A DNA stretch of 64,000 nucleotides from Acidobacteriota bacterium (GTDB taxonomy: Bacteria > Acidobacteriota > UBA6911): contig JAAYAJ010000105.1 of assembly GCA_012719455.1 (NCBI GenBank), positions 35,377 through 99,376 on the forward strand, written 5' to 3'. The translations under genes and the position numbers were made by a program. Numbering within the stretch: the stretch's first letter is position 1; every line of letters starts with the position of its first letter. Positions 1 to 9,269 of this stretch are shown piece by piece. The notes below the pieces were generated by a model. The model was not told the DNA's origin, did not search any database, and saw only the letters and a list, made by a program, of their open reading frames with translations.

Positions 1-223
1 CGGTTTTTCGGGTCCGGCTGATTTCCGGCACTGCGGCGTCATGCGCACAGCCGCGCCCGGGCCGCATAAACACTGGACAAAACCGTGCCCGCGTCCCGAA
101 AAACTGTTTCATCTGTCGGCATCACCCCCGCCCTCCACAGGCCGGGGAACCACCCCGGGGAGGAGGCCAAAATCACCATCCCGCGCGGAAATGTCGATCT
201 TGCGCGCGAGATTCAGCACTTTG

Positions 224-264
224 AGTGTCATTATTTTGACACTTTCACCGAAAAGTTGATAACA
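224..264 (+). promoter_or_regulatory. Candidate promoter with overlapping inverted repeat
   Basis: A perfect inverted repeat, AGTGTCA-N6-TGACACT, occupies 224-243. Its right arm overlaps a consensus -35 hexamer TTGACA (236-241), followed after 16 bases by GATAAC (258-263, 4 of 6 to TATAAT). The next start codon is at 290, preceded by GGGAGA. The layout suggests a repressor or autoregulatory operator covering the -35 of the regulator gene. The rest of 1-223 shows no convincing gene on either strand. Confidence 0.5.
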
Positions 265-289
265 TGGCCCCGTCCAGAACGGGAGAACC

Positions 290-1636
290 ATGAAACCTGG
301 AGACGCCCGGATCCTGGTCGTCGATGACGAGGATCCCATACGCCAAGTGGTCCGCAGCGCCCTGGAGGGGTACGCGGTGGATGAGGCCGCCGACGGTCAG
401 ACGGCCATGGACATGCTCCGCCAATTCCCCTACGACGTGCTCCTCACCGATCCCGCTCTTCCCGGTACGGGGAAGGAGGCCCTCTTCGAGGAGGCGCATC
501 GGCTCTCCCCCGAAACCGTCGTCATCGTCATGGCGCGACCGGGAGATATCCGGTCGGCCGTGGACGCTGTCCGCCGGGGGGCCTCCGACTTCCTCCCCAA
601 GCCGTTCCAGCCCGCGGAGTTGGTCCTGCGAACGGAGAGGGGGATGGAAGAACGACAGCTGAAGCGGGAAAACGACCGCATGCGGAACGAACTTGGAGAG
701 AAGCACCGGTTTTCCAGCCTGGTCGGGGACAGCGCCCCGATGCGGGATGTCTGCAACCTGATCCGCCTGATCACCCGCAAAACCGCTACCGTACTCGTCG
801 AGGGGGAGCCGGGGACGGGCAAGGAACTGGTCGCGCGCGTCATCCACGCCAACAGCCCCCGGAAGGACCAGCCGCTGGTCACGATCCGCTGCAGCGCCAT
901 CCCCCCCCACCTGTTCCGGGAGGAGTTCTCCGGCCGCCTCGCGGAAGCCCGGCGCGGGACCCTTCTCCTGGATAAGGTCTCCAGCCTGCCGATCGGCCTG
1001 CAGATCGAGCTGCTGCGCGCACTAGAGGATCGGGAACTAGAACGCAACGGCGGCCCCGTCGTGGTCCGCATCATCGCCACTTCCGGCACCGACCTCGCCG
1101 CCGCCGTGGGCAGGGGGGAGTTTCGGAGCGACCTTTACGGCCGGCTCAACGTGATTCCCATCCGCATCCCCCCGCTGAGACAGCGCCGGGACGACATCCC
1201 CCAGCTTGTCGCCCACTTCGTCCAGAGGTATTGCGCCGAGCGGGCGCTGGCCCCCAGGCAGGTGTCGCACGACGCGCTTTACGGCCTCCTCGACTACGAC
1301 TGGCCCGGAAACGTGCGTCAGCTCGAACACACGGTGGAGACGGCCGTCGCACTTGCGGCCGATCGTCCGGTGCTCGAAACCCGGGATTTCCCCCTCATCG
1401 CCGGCCGGCCCGGGTCAGACTGGGAGCGCAACGGGATCGTGATCCCTGAAGGCGGCATCCATTTCAACACGGTGATCTCGGAGTTGGAAAAACGCCTGAT
1501 CCTCCAGAGCCTCAAGACGGCCCGCGGGAACAAGAAGAAAGCGGCGGAGCTGTTGCACCTGAAACGGACGACGTTCGTCGAAAAACTGCGCAAAATGAAG
1601 ATGCGGGGCGATCCCCCGCCCAAAGCCGGCCAATGA
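290..1636 (+). CDS. NtrC-family response regulator with degenerate sigma-54 activation domain
   Basis: A 448-residue protein with receiver, AAA+ and Fis-type HTH domains in the NtrC order. The receiver (1-110) keeps D12, D13, the phospho-acceptor D54 and K104, but the switch Thr/Ser after beta-4 is Ala82. The AAA+ domain (about 140-375) has Walker A GEPGTGKE (172-179) and an arginine-finger region FRSDLYGRLNV. The sigma-54-contacting GAFTGA loop is absent: the sequence runs from HLFREEFSG straight to ARRGT, about two dozen residues shorter than normal. Walker B reads GTLLLDKV, with Lys229 in place of the catalytic Glu. The C-terminus (about 400-440) is a Fis-like helix-turn-helix (KKKAAELLHLKRTTF). 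The DNA-binding fold looks intact, but canonical sigma-54 activation is unlikely; it may act on sigma-70 promoters, like other NtrC homologues lacking GAFTGA. The frame is open with normal codon use, so it is not an obvious pseudogene. No cognate kinase is adjacent. Confidence 0.85.
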   Translation: MKPGDARILVVDDEDPIRQVVRSALEGYAVDEAADGQTAMDMLRQFPYDVLLTDPALPGTGKEALFEEAHRLSPETVVIVMARPGDIRSAVDAVRRGASDFLPKPFQPAELVLRTERGMEERQLKRENDRMRNELGEKHRFSSLVGDSAPMRDVCNLIRLITRKTATVLVEGEPGTGKELVARVIHANSPRKDQPLVTIRCSAIPPHLFREEFSGRLAEARRGTLLLDKVSSLPIGLQIELLRALEDRELERNGGPVVVRIIATSGTDLAAAVGRGEFRSDLYGRLNVIPIRIPPLRQRRDDIPQLVAHFVQRYCAERALAPRQVSHDALYGLLDYDWPGNVRQLEHTVETAVALAADRPVLETRDFPLIAGRPGSDWERNGIVIPEGGIHFNTVISELEKRLILQSLKTARGNKKKAAELLHLKRTTFVEKLRKMKMRGDPPPKAGQ

Positions 1637-1701
1637 CGCAGCAATTGGCATTGTCTCCAACTCCCCGATCTGAGAAAATCGCGCTGACAATGGAGGTGCA
1701 C

Positions 1702-3087
1702 GTGGCCAGAAAGAAGCTGTGGGGAGGACGATTCTCCTCGGACGAGGACCCGCTTTTCGCGCAGTTCAACGATTCCCTCCCCTTCGACCGGGAGCTGCTC
1801 GAAGCCGACATCGAGGGGAGCCTCGCCTACGCCCGCGCCCTCGAAAGGGCCGGGATTTTTTCGCCCGCCGAACGCGCTCGGGTCGAGAAGGGCCTGCGCG
1901 CGGTATGGAAGGAAGCTGTACGGGATCCCGAAGCCGTGCTCCGGAGCGGGGCCGAGGACGTGCACAGCTACGTGGAACAGGCCCTGCACGCCCACGCCGG
2001 AACCCTGGCGCTGAAGCTCCACACGGGGCGCAGCCGCAACGACCAGGTGGCCACCGACCTCCGCCTCCACCTGAAGCGGAAGGAGACCGGGATCGCCCGG
2101 GAGCTCGACCGTCTGCTCGAAACGGTGGCGGACCTCGCCGAGCGCCACCCGGACGTGGTCATCCCGGGCTACACCCACCTGCAGCGGGCGCAGCCGGTGC
2201 TCTTCGCCCACTACCTGCTGGCTTACGGGGAGATGTTTCTGCGCGACCGCGACCGGCTCCGGGAGGCGCTCAGGCGTATCGATGTAAGCCCGCTCGGCTC
2301 CGGCGCCCTTTCCGGCACCGTCTACCCGGTCGACCGCAAGGCGCTCGCCGCCGACCTGGGGTTCGCCTCCGCGTCTCACAACAGCATGGACGCCGTGGCG
2401 GACCGGGACTTCGTGCTCGATTTCCTCTTCTTCGCCAGCGTCCTGATGGTTCACCTCAGCCGGCTGGCCGAGGACTTCATCCTCTATAACTCCTCGGAAT
2501 TCGCCTTTGTGCAGATGGACGACAGCGTGTCTTCGGGCAGCAGCCTGATGCCGCAAAAGAAGAACCCCGACGCACTCGAACTCGTGAGGGGAAAGACCGG
2601 GAGGGTGTTCGGCCACCTCGTGGGCATGCTCACGGTCCTGAAGGGCCTGCCGATGACCTACAACAAGGACCTGCAGGAGGACAAGGAGGGCCTGTTCGAC
2701 GCGGTCCGGACCGTGGATGCCTGCATCCGGATGGTCCGGCGGGTCCTGGAAAAGGTCCTGATCCAGCCGGACCGCATGCGCGAGGCGGCCGTGCACGGTC
2801 ATCTCAACGCGACCGAACTCGCGGACTACCTGGTCGCCAGGGGTCTCCCCTTCAGGGAAGCCCACGGCCTGGTGGGAAAGATCGTCATGCGGGCCTCGGA
2901 ACTCGGCATTCCTCTGGAAGAACTCCCCCTGCGGGAATACCAAAGCTTCTCCCCCCGGTTCGAGGCAGGGGTTCACGCGGCCCTCGGGCTCGAGCGCACG
3001 GTCGCGCGCAGGAAGGAACCGGGCGGCACCGCCCCAGCCTCGGTGCGGAAAGCCCTGGGCGCGTTCCGCAGGAGAATCCGCTCCTGA
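1702..3087 (+). CDS. argH: Argininosuccinate lyase
   Basis: Cleaves argininosuccinate to arginine and fumarate, the last step of arginine synthesis, in the cytoplasm as a tetramer. The family signature GSSLMPQKKNPD lies near residues 280-291, and the N-terminus KLWGGRF is typical. The frame is open from 1633, but GTG at 1702 is chosen because GGAGG (1692-1696) sits 5 bases upstream and the resulting 461 residues match the family length. It follows the regulator gene by 65 bases and could be co-transcribed. It converges on speA, so arginine synthesis and arginine decarboxylation genes meet tail to tail with a 12-base gap. Confidence 0.95.
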   Translation: MARKKLWGGRFSSDEDPLFAQFNDSLPFDRELLEADIEGSLAYARALERAGIFSPAERARVEKGLRAVWKEAVRDPEAVLRSGAEDVHSYVEQALHAHAGTLALKLHTGRSRNDQVATDLRLHLKRKETGIARELDRLLETVADLAERHPDVVIPGYTHLQRAQPVLFAHYLLAYGEMFLRDRDRLREALRRIDVSPLGSGALSGTVYPVDRKALAADLGFASASHNSMDAVADRDFVLDFLFFASVLMVHLSRLAEDFILYNSSEFAFVQMDDSVSSGSSLMPQKKNPDALELVRGKTGRVFGHLVGMLTVLKGLPMTYNKDLQEDKEGLFDAVRTVDACIRMVRRVLEKVLIQPDRMREAAVHGHLNATELADYLVARGLPFREAHGLVGKIVMRASELGIPLEELPLREYQSFSPRFEAGVHAALGLERTVARRKEPGGTAPASVRKALGAFRRRIRS

Positions 3088-3099
3088 TTCCCGGGAAAC

Positions 3100-5016
3100 T
3101 TAATCTTCCAGGTAGGTGTAGCCTTCCAGCGCCGATTCGTAGGACGCGCAGAAGGACTCCCGCTCCTCGGCGGTGATCTTATTCTGCGTCTCGGCGCTCT
3201 GGGCCATCTGTTTCAGGTTTTCCACCAGGTCGCGCGCCTGGTACCCGGCGGTTGCAAGCACCTGCCGGATCGATTCGCCGCGGATCACCCTGTCGATGTG
3301 GGGCCTCCCGGCGTCATCCACGAGAAAATGCGCCTCGTTGACCGATCCGAGCAGGTTGTGGTTCATCCCCAGCGATTCCTGGTACGCCCCGACGAGAAAA
3401 ATGGCCAGGAAGTAGGGATCCGCGTTGACGTGGTGCAGTTCGAGCGCCTGCTTCACGTCGCGCAGGTCGACGAATTTGTCGATCTGCCCGTCCGAGTCGC
3501 AGGTGATGTCGCACAGGATGGCGCGCACCGTAGGCTCTTCGGTCAACCGGGTGAGCGGGACGATGGGGAACAGCTGGTCGAGCGCCCAGCTGTCAGGCGT
3601 GGACTGGAAAACCGAGAAGTTGCAGATGTACTTGCTGGCCAGGATGTTTTCCAGGTCGATGAACTCCTCCGGGCGTTCCTTCATGGAATGGGAGAACTTG
3701 ATCGCCTTGCGGCAGATCTCCCAAAAGAGCCATTCCCCCTGTGCCCGGTTCTGCAGGTTCAGGTAGCCGAGGTTGAACAGGGACTGGAGCTCTTCCCGGT
3801 GCTGCAGCGCGTCGTGGTAGTACTCGCGGAAGTTCTTGGGGGTGATCTCCCGGTAGAGGTCCATCATCTCCTCCACGACCTCGGAATCGACCTTGTCGGG
3901 ATCGACCTCCGTCCCCCCCAGCCCGGGGTTCAGCGTCCGGATCACGTTCATGATGAACAGGGCGTGATGCGCGGCGACCGCCCGGCCGCTTTCCGTCACA
4001 ATCGTAGGCGGGGGCACGTTTTCCGACAGGCAGATTTCGTTGATGGTGTAGACGATGTCGTTTGCGAACTCCTGCATGCTGTAGTTGACGCTGCAATCGG
4101 ACGCGGTGCGGCTCCCGTCGTAATCGACGCCGAGTCCCCCGCCTACGTTGAGGTACTCGATCGGAAACCCCATCTTGCGCACCTTGGCGTAGACCCGCGC
4201 CGCTTCCTTGATGGCGTTCTTGATCCTGCGGATATCGGTGACCTGGGACCCGATGTGGAAATGGAGCATCTTCAGCTGCCGGGTCCACCCCCGGTCGGAG
4301 ACCGTTTTCAGGCAATCGAGCAGCTGGATGGTGTTGATGCCGAACTTGGAGGTTTCCCCCCCGGATTCCTCCCACTTGCCCGTGCCCCGGGAGAAGACCC
4401 GGACCCGGAATCCCAGGTCGGGATGGATCCTCAGGGCGGCGGACACCTCGGATATCTTCTGCAGGTCCGACACCTCTTCGATCACCAGCACCGGGTTTTT
4501 TCCGATCCGGGACGACTGCATGGCCCATTCCAGGTAGCGGCGGTCCTTGATGCCGTTGCAGACCATCAGCGCGTTCGGGTGAATGGAGAGGGTCAGCGCC
4601 GCGGCCAGTTCGGCCTTGGTGCCGACCTCGAGCCCGTATTCATAGCGGTGTCCGGCGGCCATCAGGCGCTCCACGACGCTCCGGTTCTGGTTCACCTTCA
4701 TGGGGAAAACGCCCCGATGCCGGGCCTCGTAGCTGTATTCCGCGATCGAGTTCCGGAACGCTTCGTGCAGCTCCCGGATCTGGGTATCCAGAATCTGCGG
4801 GAAACGAAGGAGGAATGGGGGCTTCACCCTGCGCTGGAGCAGCGTCTGGACGAGCCCGATCAATTCCACCCCCATCAGGGGATTGCGGGTGGGGTGCACG
4901 GTGAGGGCCCCCTGCTCGCTGATGCCAAAATAACCCCCGCTCCAGTTCTCCACCCCGTAGATCCGGTTGGGAATCTCGCTTGGAGAAAGACGAAGAGTAG
5001 TCGTTATTTCCTTCAT
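3100..5016 (-). CDS. speA: Biosynthetic arginine decarboxylase
   Basis: PLP-dependent fold-type III decarboxylase converting arginine to agmatine, the entry to polyamine synthesis. The PLP lysine lies in FPMKVNQN (near residue 107), with the glycine-rich phosphate-binding stretch NVGGGLGVDYDGS and the motif VTESGRAVAAHHA downstream. At 638 residues it matches the SpeA family. ATG at 5016 is preferred over an upstream TTG (5034) because GGTGGAG precedes it at suitable spacing. It lies 27 bases after efp on the same strand and may be the last gene of the translation operon. Confidence 0.95.
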   Translation of the reverse strand: MKEITTTLRLSPSEIPNRIYGVENWSGGYFGISEQGALTVHPTRNPLMGVELIGLVQTLLQRRVKPPFLLRFPQILDTQIRELHEAFRNSIAEYSYEARHRGVFPMKVNQNRSVVERLMAAGHRYEYGLEVGTKAELAAALTLSIHPNALMVCNGIKDRRYLEWAMQSSRIGKNPVLVIEEVSDLQKISEVSAALRIHPDLGFRVRVFSRGTGKWEESGGETSKFGINTIQLLDCLKTVSDRGWTRQLKMLHFHIGSQVTDIRRIKNAIKEAARVYAKVRKMGFPIEYLNVGGGLGVDYDGSRTASDCSVNYSMQEFANDIVYTINEICLSENVPPPTIVTESGRAVAAHHALFIMNVIRTLNPGLGGTEVDPDKVDSEVVEEMMDLYREITPKNFREYYHDALQHREELQSLFNLGYLNLQNRAQGEWLFWEICRKAIKFSHSMKERPEEFIDLENILASKYICNFSVFQSTPDSWALDQLFPIVPLTRLTEEPTVRAILCDITCDSDGQIDKFVDLRDVKQALELHHVNADPYFLAIFLVGAYQESLGMNHNLLGSVNEAHFLVDDAGRPHIDRVIRGESIRQVLATAGYQARDLVENLKQMAQSAETQNKITAEERESFCASYESALEGYTYLED

Positions 5017-5043
5017 CGATCGGCTCCACCACAAAGACCGCAG

Positions 5044-5607
5044 TTACGATTTGACCCGCTCCTGGTATTTCCCCTCGCTCGTATCCACGCGGATCAGTTC
5101 CCCTTCGTTGATGAATGGGGGCACCTGGATCACGAGCCCCGTCTCCAGGGTAGCCGGCTTGTTTACGTTGCTCACGGTCGCCCCGCGCAGCGCCGGTTCC
5201 GTGGACGTCACGCGCAGCTCGACGCTTGGGGGGAGCTCCACACCGATCGGTTTCCCTTCACAGTATTCGATCTTGAGCTTGATGTTCGGGGTCATGTAGG
5301 GGATGGCGTCCTCGAGCCATTCCGCCGAAAGGTGGAACTGCTCGAAGGACTCGGTATTCATGAAATAATAGTCTGATCCGTCCGAGTAGAGGTATTCCAC
5401 CTCGTGGGTTTCCATGTAGGCCGGCTCCACGCGGTCCTCGGACCGGAAACGGTGCTCGATGATCGCTCCCGATTTTATCGATTTGAGCTTCGTTTGCACC
5501 ATGCCGCGCCAGTTTCCGGGCGTGATGTGCTGAAAAGAGAAGACCCGGTAGAGCTCCCCATTCAGTTTGATGGCCATGCCCCGCTTGATCTGTGTCGCAG
5601 AAATCAT
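5044..5607 (-). CDS. efp: Elongation factor P, atypical tip loop
   Basis: EF-P relieves ribosome stalling at polyproline by binding between the P and E sites. The 187 residues comprise the N-terminal KOW-like domain and two OB domains, ending in the usual GELIRVDT. The domain I tip loop reads HITPGNWRGMV, placing Asn32 where other EF-Ps carry a modified Lys or Arg, with Arg34 two residues later. No gene for EpmA/B, EarP or YmfI-type modification is visible nearby. PGNxR-type tips occur, as I recall, in some other phyla, so this may be a lineage form rather than a defect. The gene sits between frr and speA. Confidence 0.93.
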   Translation of the reverse strand: MISATQIKRGMAIKLNGELYRVFSFQHITPGNWRGMVQTKLKSIKSGAIIEHRFRSEDRVEPAYMETHEVEYLYSDGSDYYFMNTESFEQFHLSAEWLEDAIPYMTPNIKLKIEYCEGKPIGVELPPSVELRVTSTEPALRGATVSNVNKPATLETGLVIQVPPFINEGELIRVDTSEGKYQERVKS

Positions 5608-5732
5608 TCGCTATCCCCGTTTTGAATGCGTCATGTTACTGAAACCCTTCCCCCGGCACAAGCCGAAGGATCTTGCCGACATCCCCGCACTGCTCCGCGG
5701 AATCGGGCCCATGGCAGGCGCAGGGCACCGGA

Positions 5733-6290
5733 TCAGATCTCGAGTATTTCGGATTCCTTTTTTTTCTGCAGTTCCCCGACCTTTTCGACGTACTTATCGG
5801 TCAGGTCCTGCACCTTTTTCAGGGCGTCCCTTTCCTGGTCTTCCGATATCTCCTTGTCCCTGAGGAGTTTCTTGATCTGGTCGTTCGCCTGCTGCCGCAC
5901 CAGGCGCACCGCGACGCGGTGCTGCTCGCCGATCTGCCCGACGTTCTTGGCCAGTTGCTTGCGCCGCTCCTGGGTAAGCGGAGGTATGGGCAGCCGGACC
6001 ACCTTGCCGTCATTGGTGGGGTTCAGTCCCAGGTCGGAGGTCAGGATCGCCTTCTCGATGGCGGCGATGGTCGAGGTATCCCAGGGCTGGATCAGGATCA
6101 GGCTCGGGTCCGGGGTGGAGAGCGAAGCCATCTGGGACAAGGGCGTAGGGGTGCCGTAATAACTGGCCTGAACGCCGTCGAGAATGTTGACGGAAGCCCT
6201 TCCCGTCCGAATCGTGGCGAGATTCCGCCCAAGGTCCTCAATGCACATGTCCATCCCTTTCCGGGCGTCATCAAGTATCTGTTGCACCAT
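5733..6290 (-). CDS. frr: Ribosome recycling factor
   Basis: Splits post-termination ribosomes together with EF-G. With ATG at 6290 the protein has 185 residues, exactly the usual length; an upstream GTG (6302) overlaps the Shine-Dalgarno AAGGAG and is unlikely to be the start. Family stretches include LATIRTGRAS, PLSQMASLS and RLPIPPLTQERRKQL. It follows pyrH by 49 bases, the widespread tsf-pyrH-frr order. Confidence 0.96.
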   Translation of the reverse strand: MVQQILDDARKGMDMCIEDLGRNLATIRTGRASVNILDGVQASYYGTPTPLSQMASLSTPDPSLILIQPWDTSTIAAIEKAILTSDLGLNPTNDGKVVRLPIPPLTQERRKQLAKNVGQIGEQHRVAVRLVRQQANDQIKKLLRDKEISEDQERDALKKVQDLTDKYVEKVGELQKKKESEILEI

Positions 6291-6339
6291 ATCGTTGGTC
6301 ACTCCTTTCGCTGGGCATTGACATGCCCGATTTCCGCGG

Positions 6340-7074
6340 CTACAGCCGGACCACGGAACCGACGCTCTTCCCCATCACCACATCGAGGATGTTCCCGCGC
6401 CGGAGAAGGTTGAACACCGCGATCGGCATCTTGTTCTCCATGCATAGGGTCACCGCCGTCGTATCCATCACCCTCAGGTCTTTTTCCAGGACTTCCCGGT
6501 AGGTAAGAGACCGGAAAAGCACGGCGGAGGGGTTCTTCATGGGGTCCGAATCGTAGATGCCGTCTACCTTGGTCGCCTTGAGGATCACCTCGGCGCCGAT
6601 CTCCATCGCGCGCAGGGCGGCCGCGGTATCGGTGGAGAAGTAGGGATTTCCGGTCCCGGCCGCGAAGATGACCACCCGCCCCTTTTCCAAATGCCGGATG
6701 GCGCGTCGGCGGATATAGGGCTCGGCCACCTCCTTCATTTCGATGGCGGACTGCACCCGGGTGAAAACATGCAGCCGTTCCAGAGCGTTCTGCAACGCCA
6801 GCGCGTTGATGACCGTCGCCAGCATCCCCATGTAATCGCCGCTGACCCGGTCCATGCCCGCGGCGCTGACCGAGATCCCCCGGACGATATTTCCCCCGCC
6901 CACGGTCGCGGCGACCTGGACCCCGATGGCATGAAGCTCGGCGATCTCCTCCGCAATCCGTGACGCCATCGCGGGGTCGACCCCGAAGCCCTGTTCCCCC
7001 ATGAGCGCTTCCCCGCTCAGTTTGAGCAGAACCCGCTCGAATATCGGCTTGTCTCCCGGAACCGTTGCTTCCAT
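6340..7074 (-). CDS. pyrH: UMP kinase
   Basis: Phosphorylates UMP to UDP for nucleic-acid and nucleotide-sugar synthesis; a hexameric amino-acid-kinase-fold enzyme. [11 protein letters not shown] (N-terminal phosphate-binding region), VGGGNIVRG and [16 protein letters not shown] identify it. ATG at 7074 is preceded by GGAGG about 6 bases away and gives 244 residues. The frame stays open further upstream, but the extension is Gly/Pro-rich and not family-like. Confidence 0.96.
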   Translation of the reverse strand: MEATVPGDKPIFERVLLKLSGEALMGEQGFGVDPAMASRIAEEIAELHAIGVQVAATVGGGNIVRGISVSAAGMDRVSGDYMGMLATVINALALQNALERLHVFTRVQSAIEMKEVAEPYIRRRAIRHLEKGRVVIFAAGTGNPYFSTDTAAALRAMEIGAEVILKATKVDGIYDSDPMKNPSAVLFRSLTYREVLEKDLRVMDTTAVTLCMENKMPIAVFNLLRRGNILDVVMGKSVGSVVRL

Positions 7075-7352
7075 AAGGTCCTCCCGCCTCTGATGATGCA
7101 CGTTGTCGCCTGGATGCGCCCCCGTCCCGCCCCCCGGCGGAGCCCATGGCGGGGCCCACGGCCGGAGGTTTCCCGCCACGGCCGGCGCGCAGAGTGATTT
7201 TACGCTAATCGCGAAACGAGGAGGAGGCTATTTTGGCAAAAACATCGCCGCCGCACCCGGGTGCCGTCGCGACGCGTTCGCTTGCCGGACGGCCGTGCAC
7301 CGGGCATACCGGGCGTTTTGCGCCGCCCGATGCCAGGAGGGATCGTCCCCGG
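7075..7352. other. Spacer between tsf and pyrH
   Basis: A 278-base spacer within an otherwise tightly packed minus-strand operon. No supported coding sequence is seen. On the minus strand a TAAAAT hexamer (complement of 7197-7202) could be a weak internal -10 for pyrH-frr, but no matching -35 was found. Confidence 0.4.
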
Positions 7353-7943
7353 TTATTCTCCAAGCTTGTAGCGCACGAAGCGCCGCACCTGGATGTTTTC
7401 GCCGATCTTCTGAATATGGGAGGCGATATGGTCCCGAACGCTCACGGACGGCTCTTTCACGAATGGCTGCTCAAGCAGGCAGGCCTCGGCGTAGTACTTG
7501 GCGACCCTTCCTTCCACGATCTTGTCCAGCACGCCCTCCGGCTTGCCGCTGGCCTTGGCCTGTTCCCGGTAGATGTCCCGCTCCTTGGCCAGAACGTCCT
7601 CGGTCACGTCCTCCTTGGAGACGAAGCGCGGATCGCTGGCGGCGATATGCATGGCGATATCCCGAACCAGCGCCTGGAAATCAGGGTTCCGCGCGACGAA
7701 ATCGGTCTCGCAATTCACCTCGACCATGACCCCGATCTTGCCGTTATGGACATAGGAACCGATCAGGCCGTCCTTGGTTTCGCGCCCCGATTTCTTGGTC
7801 AGAGAGGCCAGCCCCCGCTTGCGCAGGATGGTTACCGCCTCCTCGACGTTCCCGTTCGCTTCCCGCAGGGCGTTTTTACACTCCATGAACCCGACGCCCG
7901 TTTTTTCCCTGAGTTCCTTCACCAGATCCGCGGAAATAGCCAT
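7353..7943 (-). CDS. tsf: Elongation factor Ts, short form
   Basis: Nucleotide exchange factor for EF-Tu. The N-terminal UBA-like region VKELREKTGVGFMECKNAL and the core stretch VNCETDFVARN are diagnostic. ATG at 7943 follows AGGAGG by about 10 bases and gives 196 residues, the short EF-Ts form like that of Thermus and about 85 residues shorter than E. coli EF-Ts. It is downstream of rpsB, separated by a stem-loop. Confidence 0.95.
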   Translation of the reverse strand: MAISADLVKELREKTGVGFMECKNALREANGNVEEAVTILRKRGLASLTKKSGRETKDGLIGSYVHNGKIGVMVEVNCETDFVARNPDFQALVRDIAMHIAASDPRFVSKEDVTEDVLAKERDIYREQAKASGKPEGVLDKIVEGRVAKYYAEACLLEQPFVKEPSVSVRDHIASHIQKIGENIQVRRFVRYKLGE

Positions 7944-8115
7944 GATATCCCTTCCTCCTAAGATTCCTGTGTCCGGCATTCGTCGACGACGGAGGTGCGC
8001 GGACGCCGGCCGCCCTCCGGCGGTGTCCCTACGGTCCCGAGCCGCCCGAAACGGAAACAATGATTGAATGGAAACAAGCCGCAGCCCGCGCCGCCCTGTC
8101 CGCGGGCCGGAGACC

Positions 8116-8140
8116 GGGCTTCCCGATGGACGGGAAGCCC
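8116..8140 (-). terminator. Stem-loop between rpsB and tsf
   Basis: A perfect 10-bp stem, GGGCTTCCCG / CGGGAAGCCC, with a 5-base loop lies 16 bases beyond the rpsB stop. There is no U-run on either strand. It may be a leaky attenuator or a processing site that sets rpsB:tsf stoichiometry. Confidence 0.5.
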
Positions 8141-8155
8141 TCTAGCGAACGCCGG

Positions 8156-9253
8156 TTATTCCGACCGCCCGGGCTCGGCCGCGGGGGCGGGTTCTTCCGC
8201 AGCGGCTAAAACCGGCTCGTCAGCCGGAGCGGCCGGGACTTCAGCCGGCGCAGCCTCGGACGGGACAGTCGGGACTTCAGCCGGAGCGGCCGTATCTTCA
8301 GTCGGAGCAGTCGCGGCCGGGACGGCGGCATCGGCGGACACGGCTTCCGCGGTCTCCGTTGCGGCGGTCTCCGACTTTTTCACTCTGGGCTTGCGCTGCA
8401 GCGTCCTGCGCACCGTGGTTTTGGGCCTGGCCGCCGAGGACGCATCCTCGGCTCCCGCCGTTTCTCCCCCTTCGGCGGCATGGGCGGCGGCCCGGGCCGC
8501 CGCGGCCTGCTGTGCCTGCGCCTGGCGCTGCTTTTCCGCCTGCTCGGCTATTTCCTTCTGTCGGGCCGCGAAAACCGCCTTGCCTTCAAGGTAGGCTTCG
8601 GCCACCGTCTCCGTGATCAGGCGGATCGCCCGCAGGGCGTCGTCGTTGCCGGGAATGATGTAATCGATGGGATCGGGGTCGCAGTTGGTATCGGCGACGC
8701 CGATGATCGGAATGCCCAGCTTGGCCGCTTCCCTAATGGCGATCGACTCCATGTTGGTGTCGATGACGAACAACGCGTCGGGGAGGGCGCCCATGTCCTT
8801 GATGCCTGAAAGGTTCTTTTCCAGCTTCTTGCGCTCGCGCTCGTACCTGGCCACTTCCTTCTTGGAGAAGAGGTCGTATTGGCCCGTGCTCCGCATCGTC
8901 TCCAGTTCACGGAAGCGCTTGATGCTCTTCTGGATCGTCACGAAGTTGGTCAGCAGCCCCCCCAGCCATCGCTGGTTGACGTAGTACAGTTCCGTGCGGT
9001 TGGCCGCTTCCTGGATCACTTCCTGGGCCTGCCGCTTGGTGCCGAGGAACAGAACCGTCTTCCCCTGGGCTCCCAGCTCATACACGAACTGAATGGCCTG
9101 CTTGAACAGCTTGAGGCTCTTCTGCAGATCGATGATGTAGATGCCGTTCCGTTGCCCGAAGATATACTCCTTCATCTTCGGATTCCAGCGTTTGGTCTGG
9201 TGGCCGAAGTGCACTCCGGCTTCCAGCATTTGTTTCATGGTTACCGAAACCAA
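8156..9253 (-). CDS. rpsB: Ribosomal protein S2 with long Ala/Pro-rich C-terminal tail
   Basis: Small-subunit protein needed for S1 binding and initiation. The core, from [15 protein letters not shown] to the [14 protein letters not shown] region (about residues 1-226), is normal. TTG at 9253 is chosen as start: AGGAGG lies 6 bases upstream and the resulting VSVTMKQML aligns with the usual AVVSMKQLL. A further 135 or so residues (about 230-365) form a charged Gln/Ala helix ([15 protein letters not shown]), a basic patch ([12 protein letters not shown]) and an Ala/Pro/Glu repeat region built on PAEVPxxPxE. S2 is normally about 240-260 residues. Confidence 0.95.
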   Translation of the reverse strand: MVSVTMKQMLEAGVHFGHQTKRWNPKMKEYIFGQRNGIYIIDLQKSLKLFKQAIQFVYELGAQGKTVLFLGTKRQAQEVIQEAANRTELYYVNQRWLGGLLTNFVTIQKSIKRFRELETMRSTGQYDLFSKKEVARYERERKKLEKNLSGIKDMGALPDALFVIDTNMESIAIREAAKLGIPIIGVADTNCDPDPIDYIIPGNDDALRAIRLITETVAEAYLEGKAVFAARQKEIAEQAEKQRQAQAQQAAAARAAAHAAEGGETAGAEDASSAARPKTTVRRTLQRKPRVKKSETAATETAEAVSADAAVPAATAPTEDTAAPAEVPTVPSEAAPAEVPAAPADEPVLAAAEEPAPAAEPGRSE

Positions 9254-9269
9254 GTAGAACCTCCTCAAG

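Noticed and set aside
3298..5376. Long plus-strand frame opposite speA and efp
   Set aside because: Antisense shadow; the minus-strand genes have clear catalytic motifs.
7233..7961. Plus-strand frame with AGGAGGAGG ahead of a TTG
   Set aside because: It is antisense to tsf along most of its length and has no family features; the purine run is chance.
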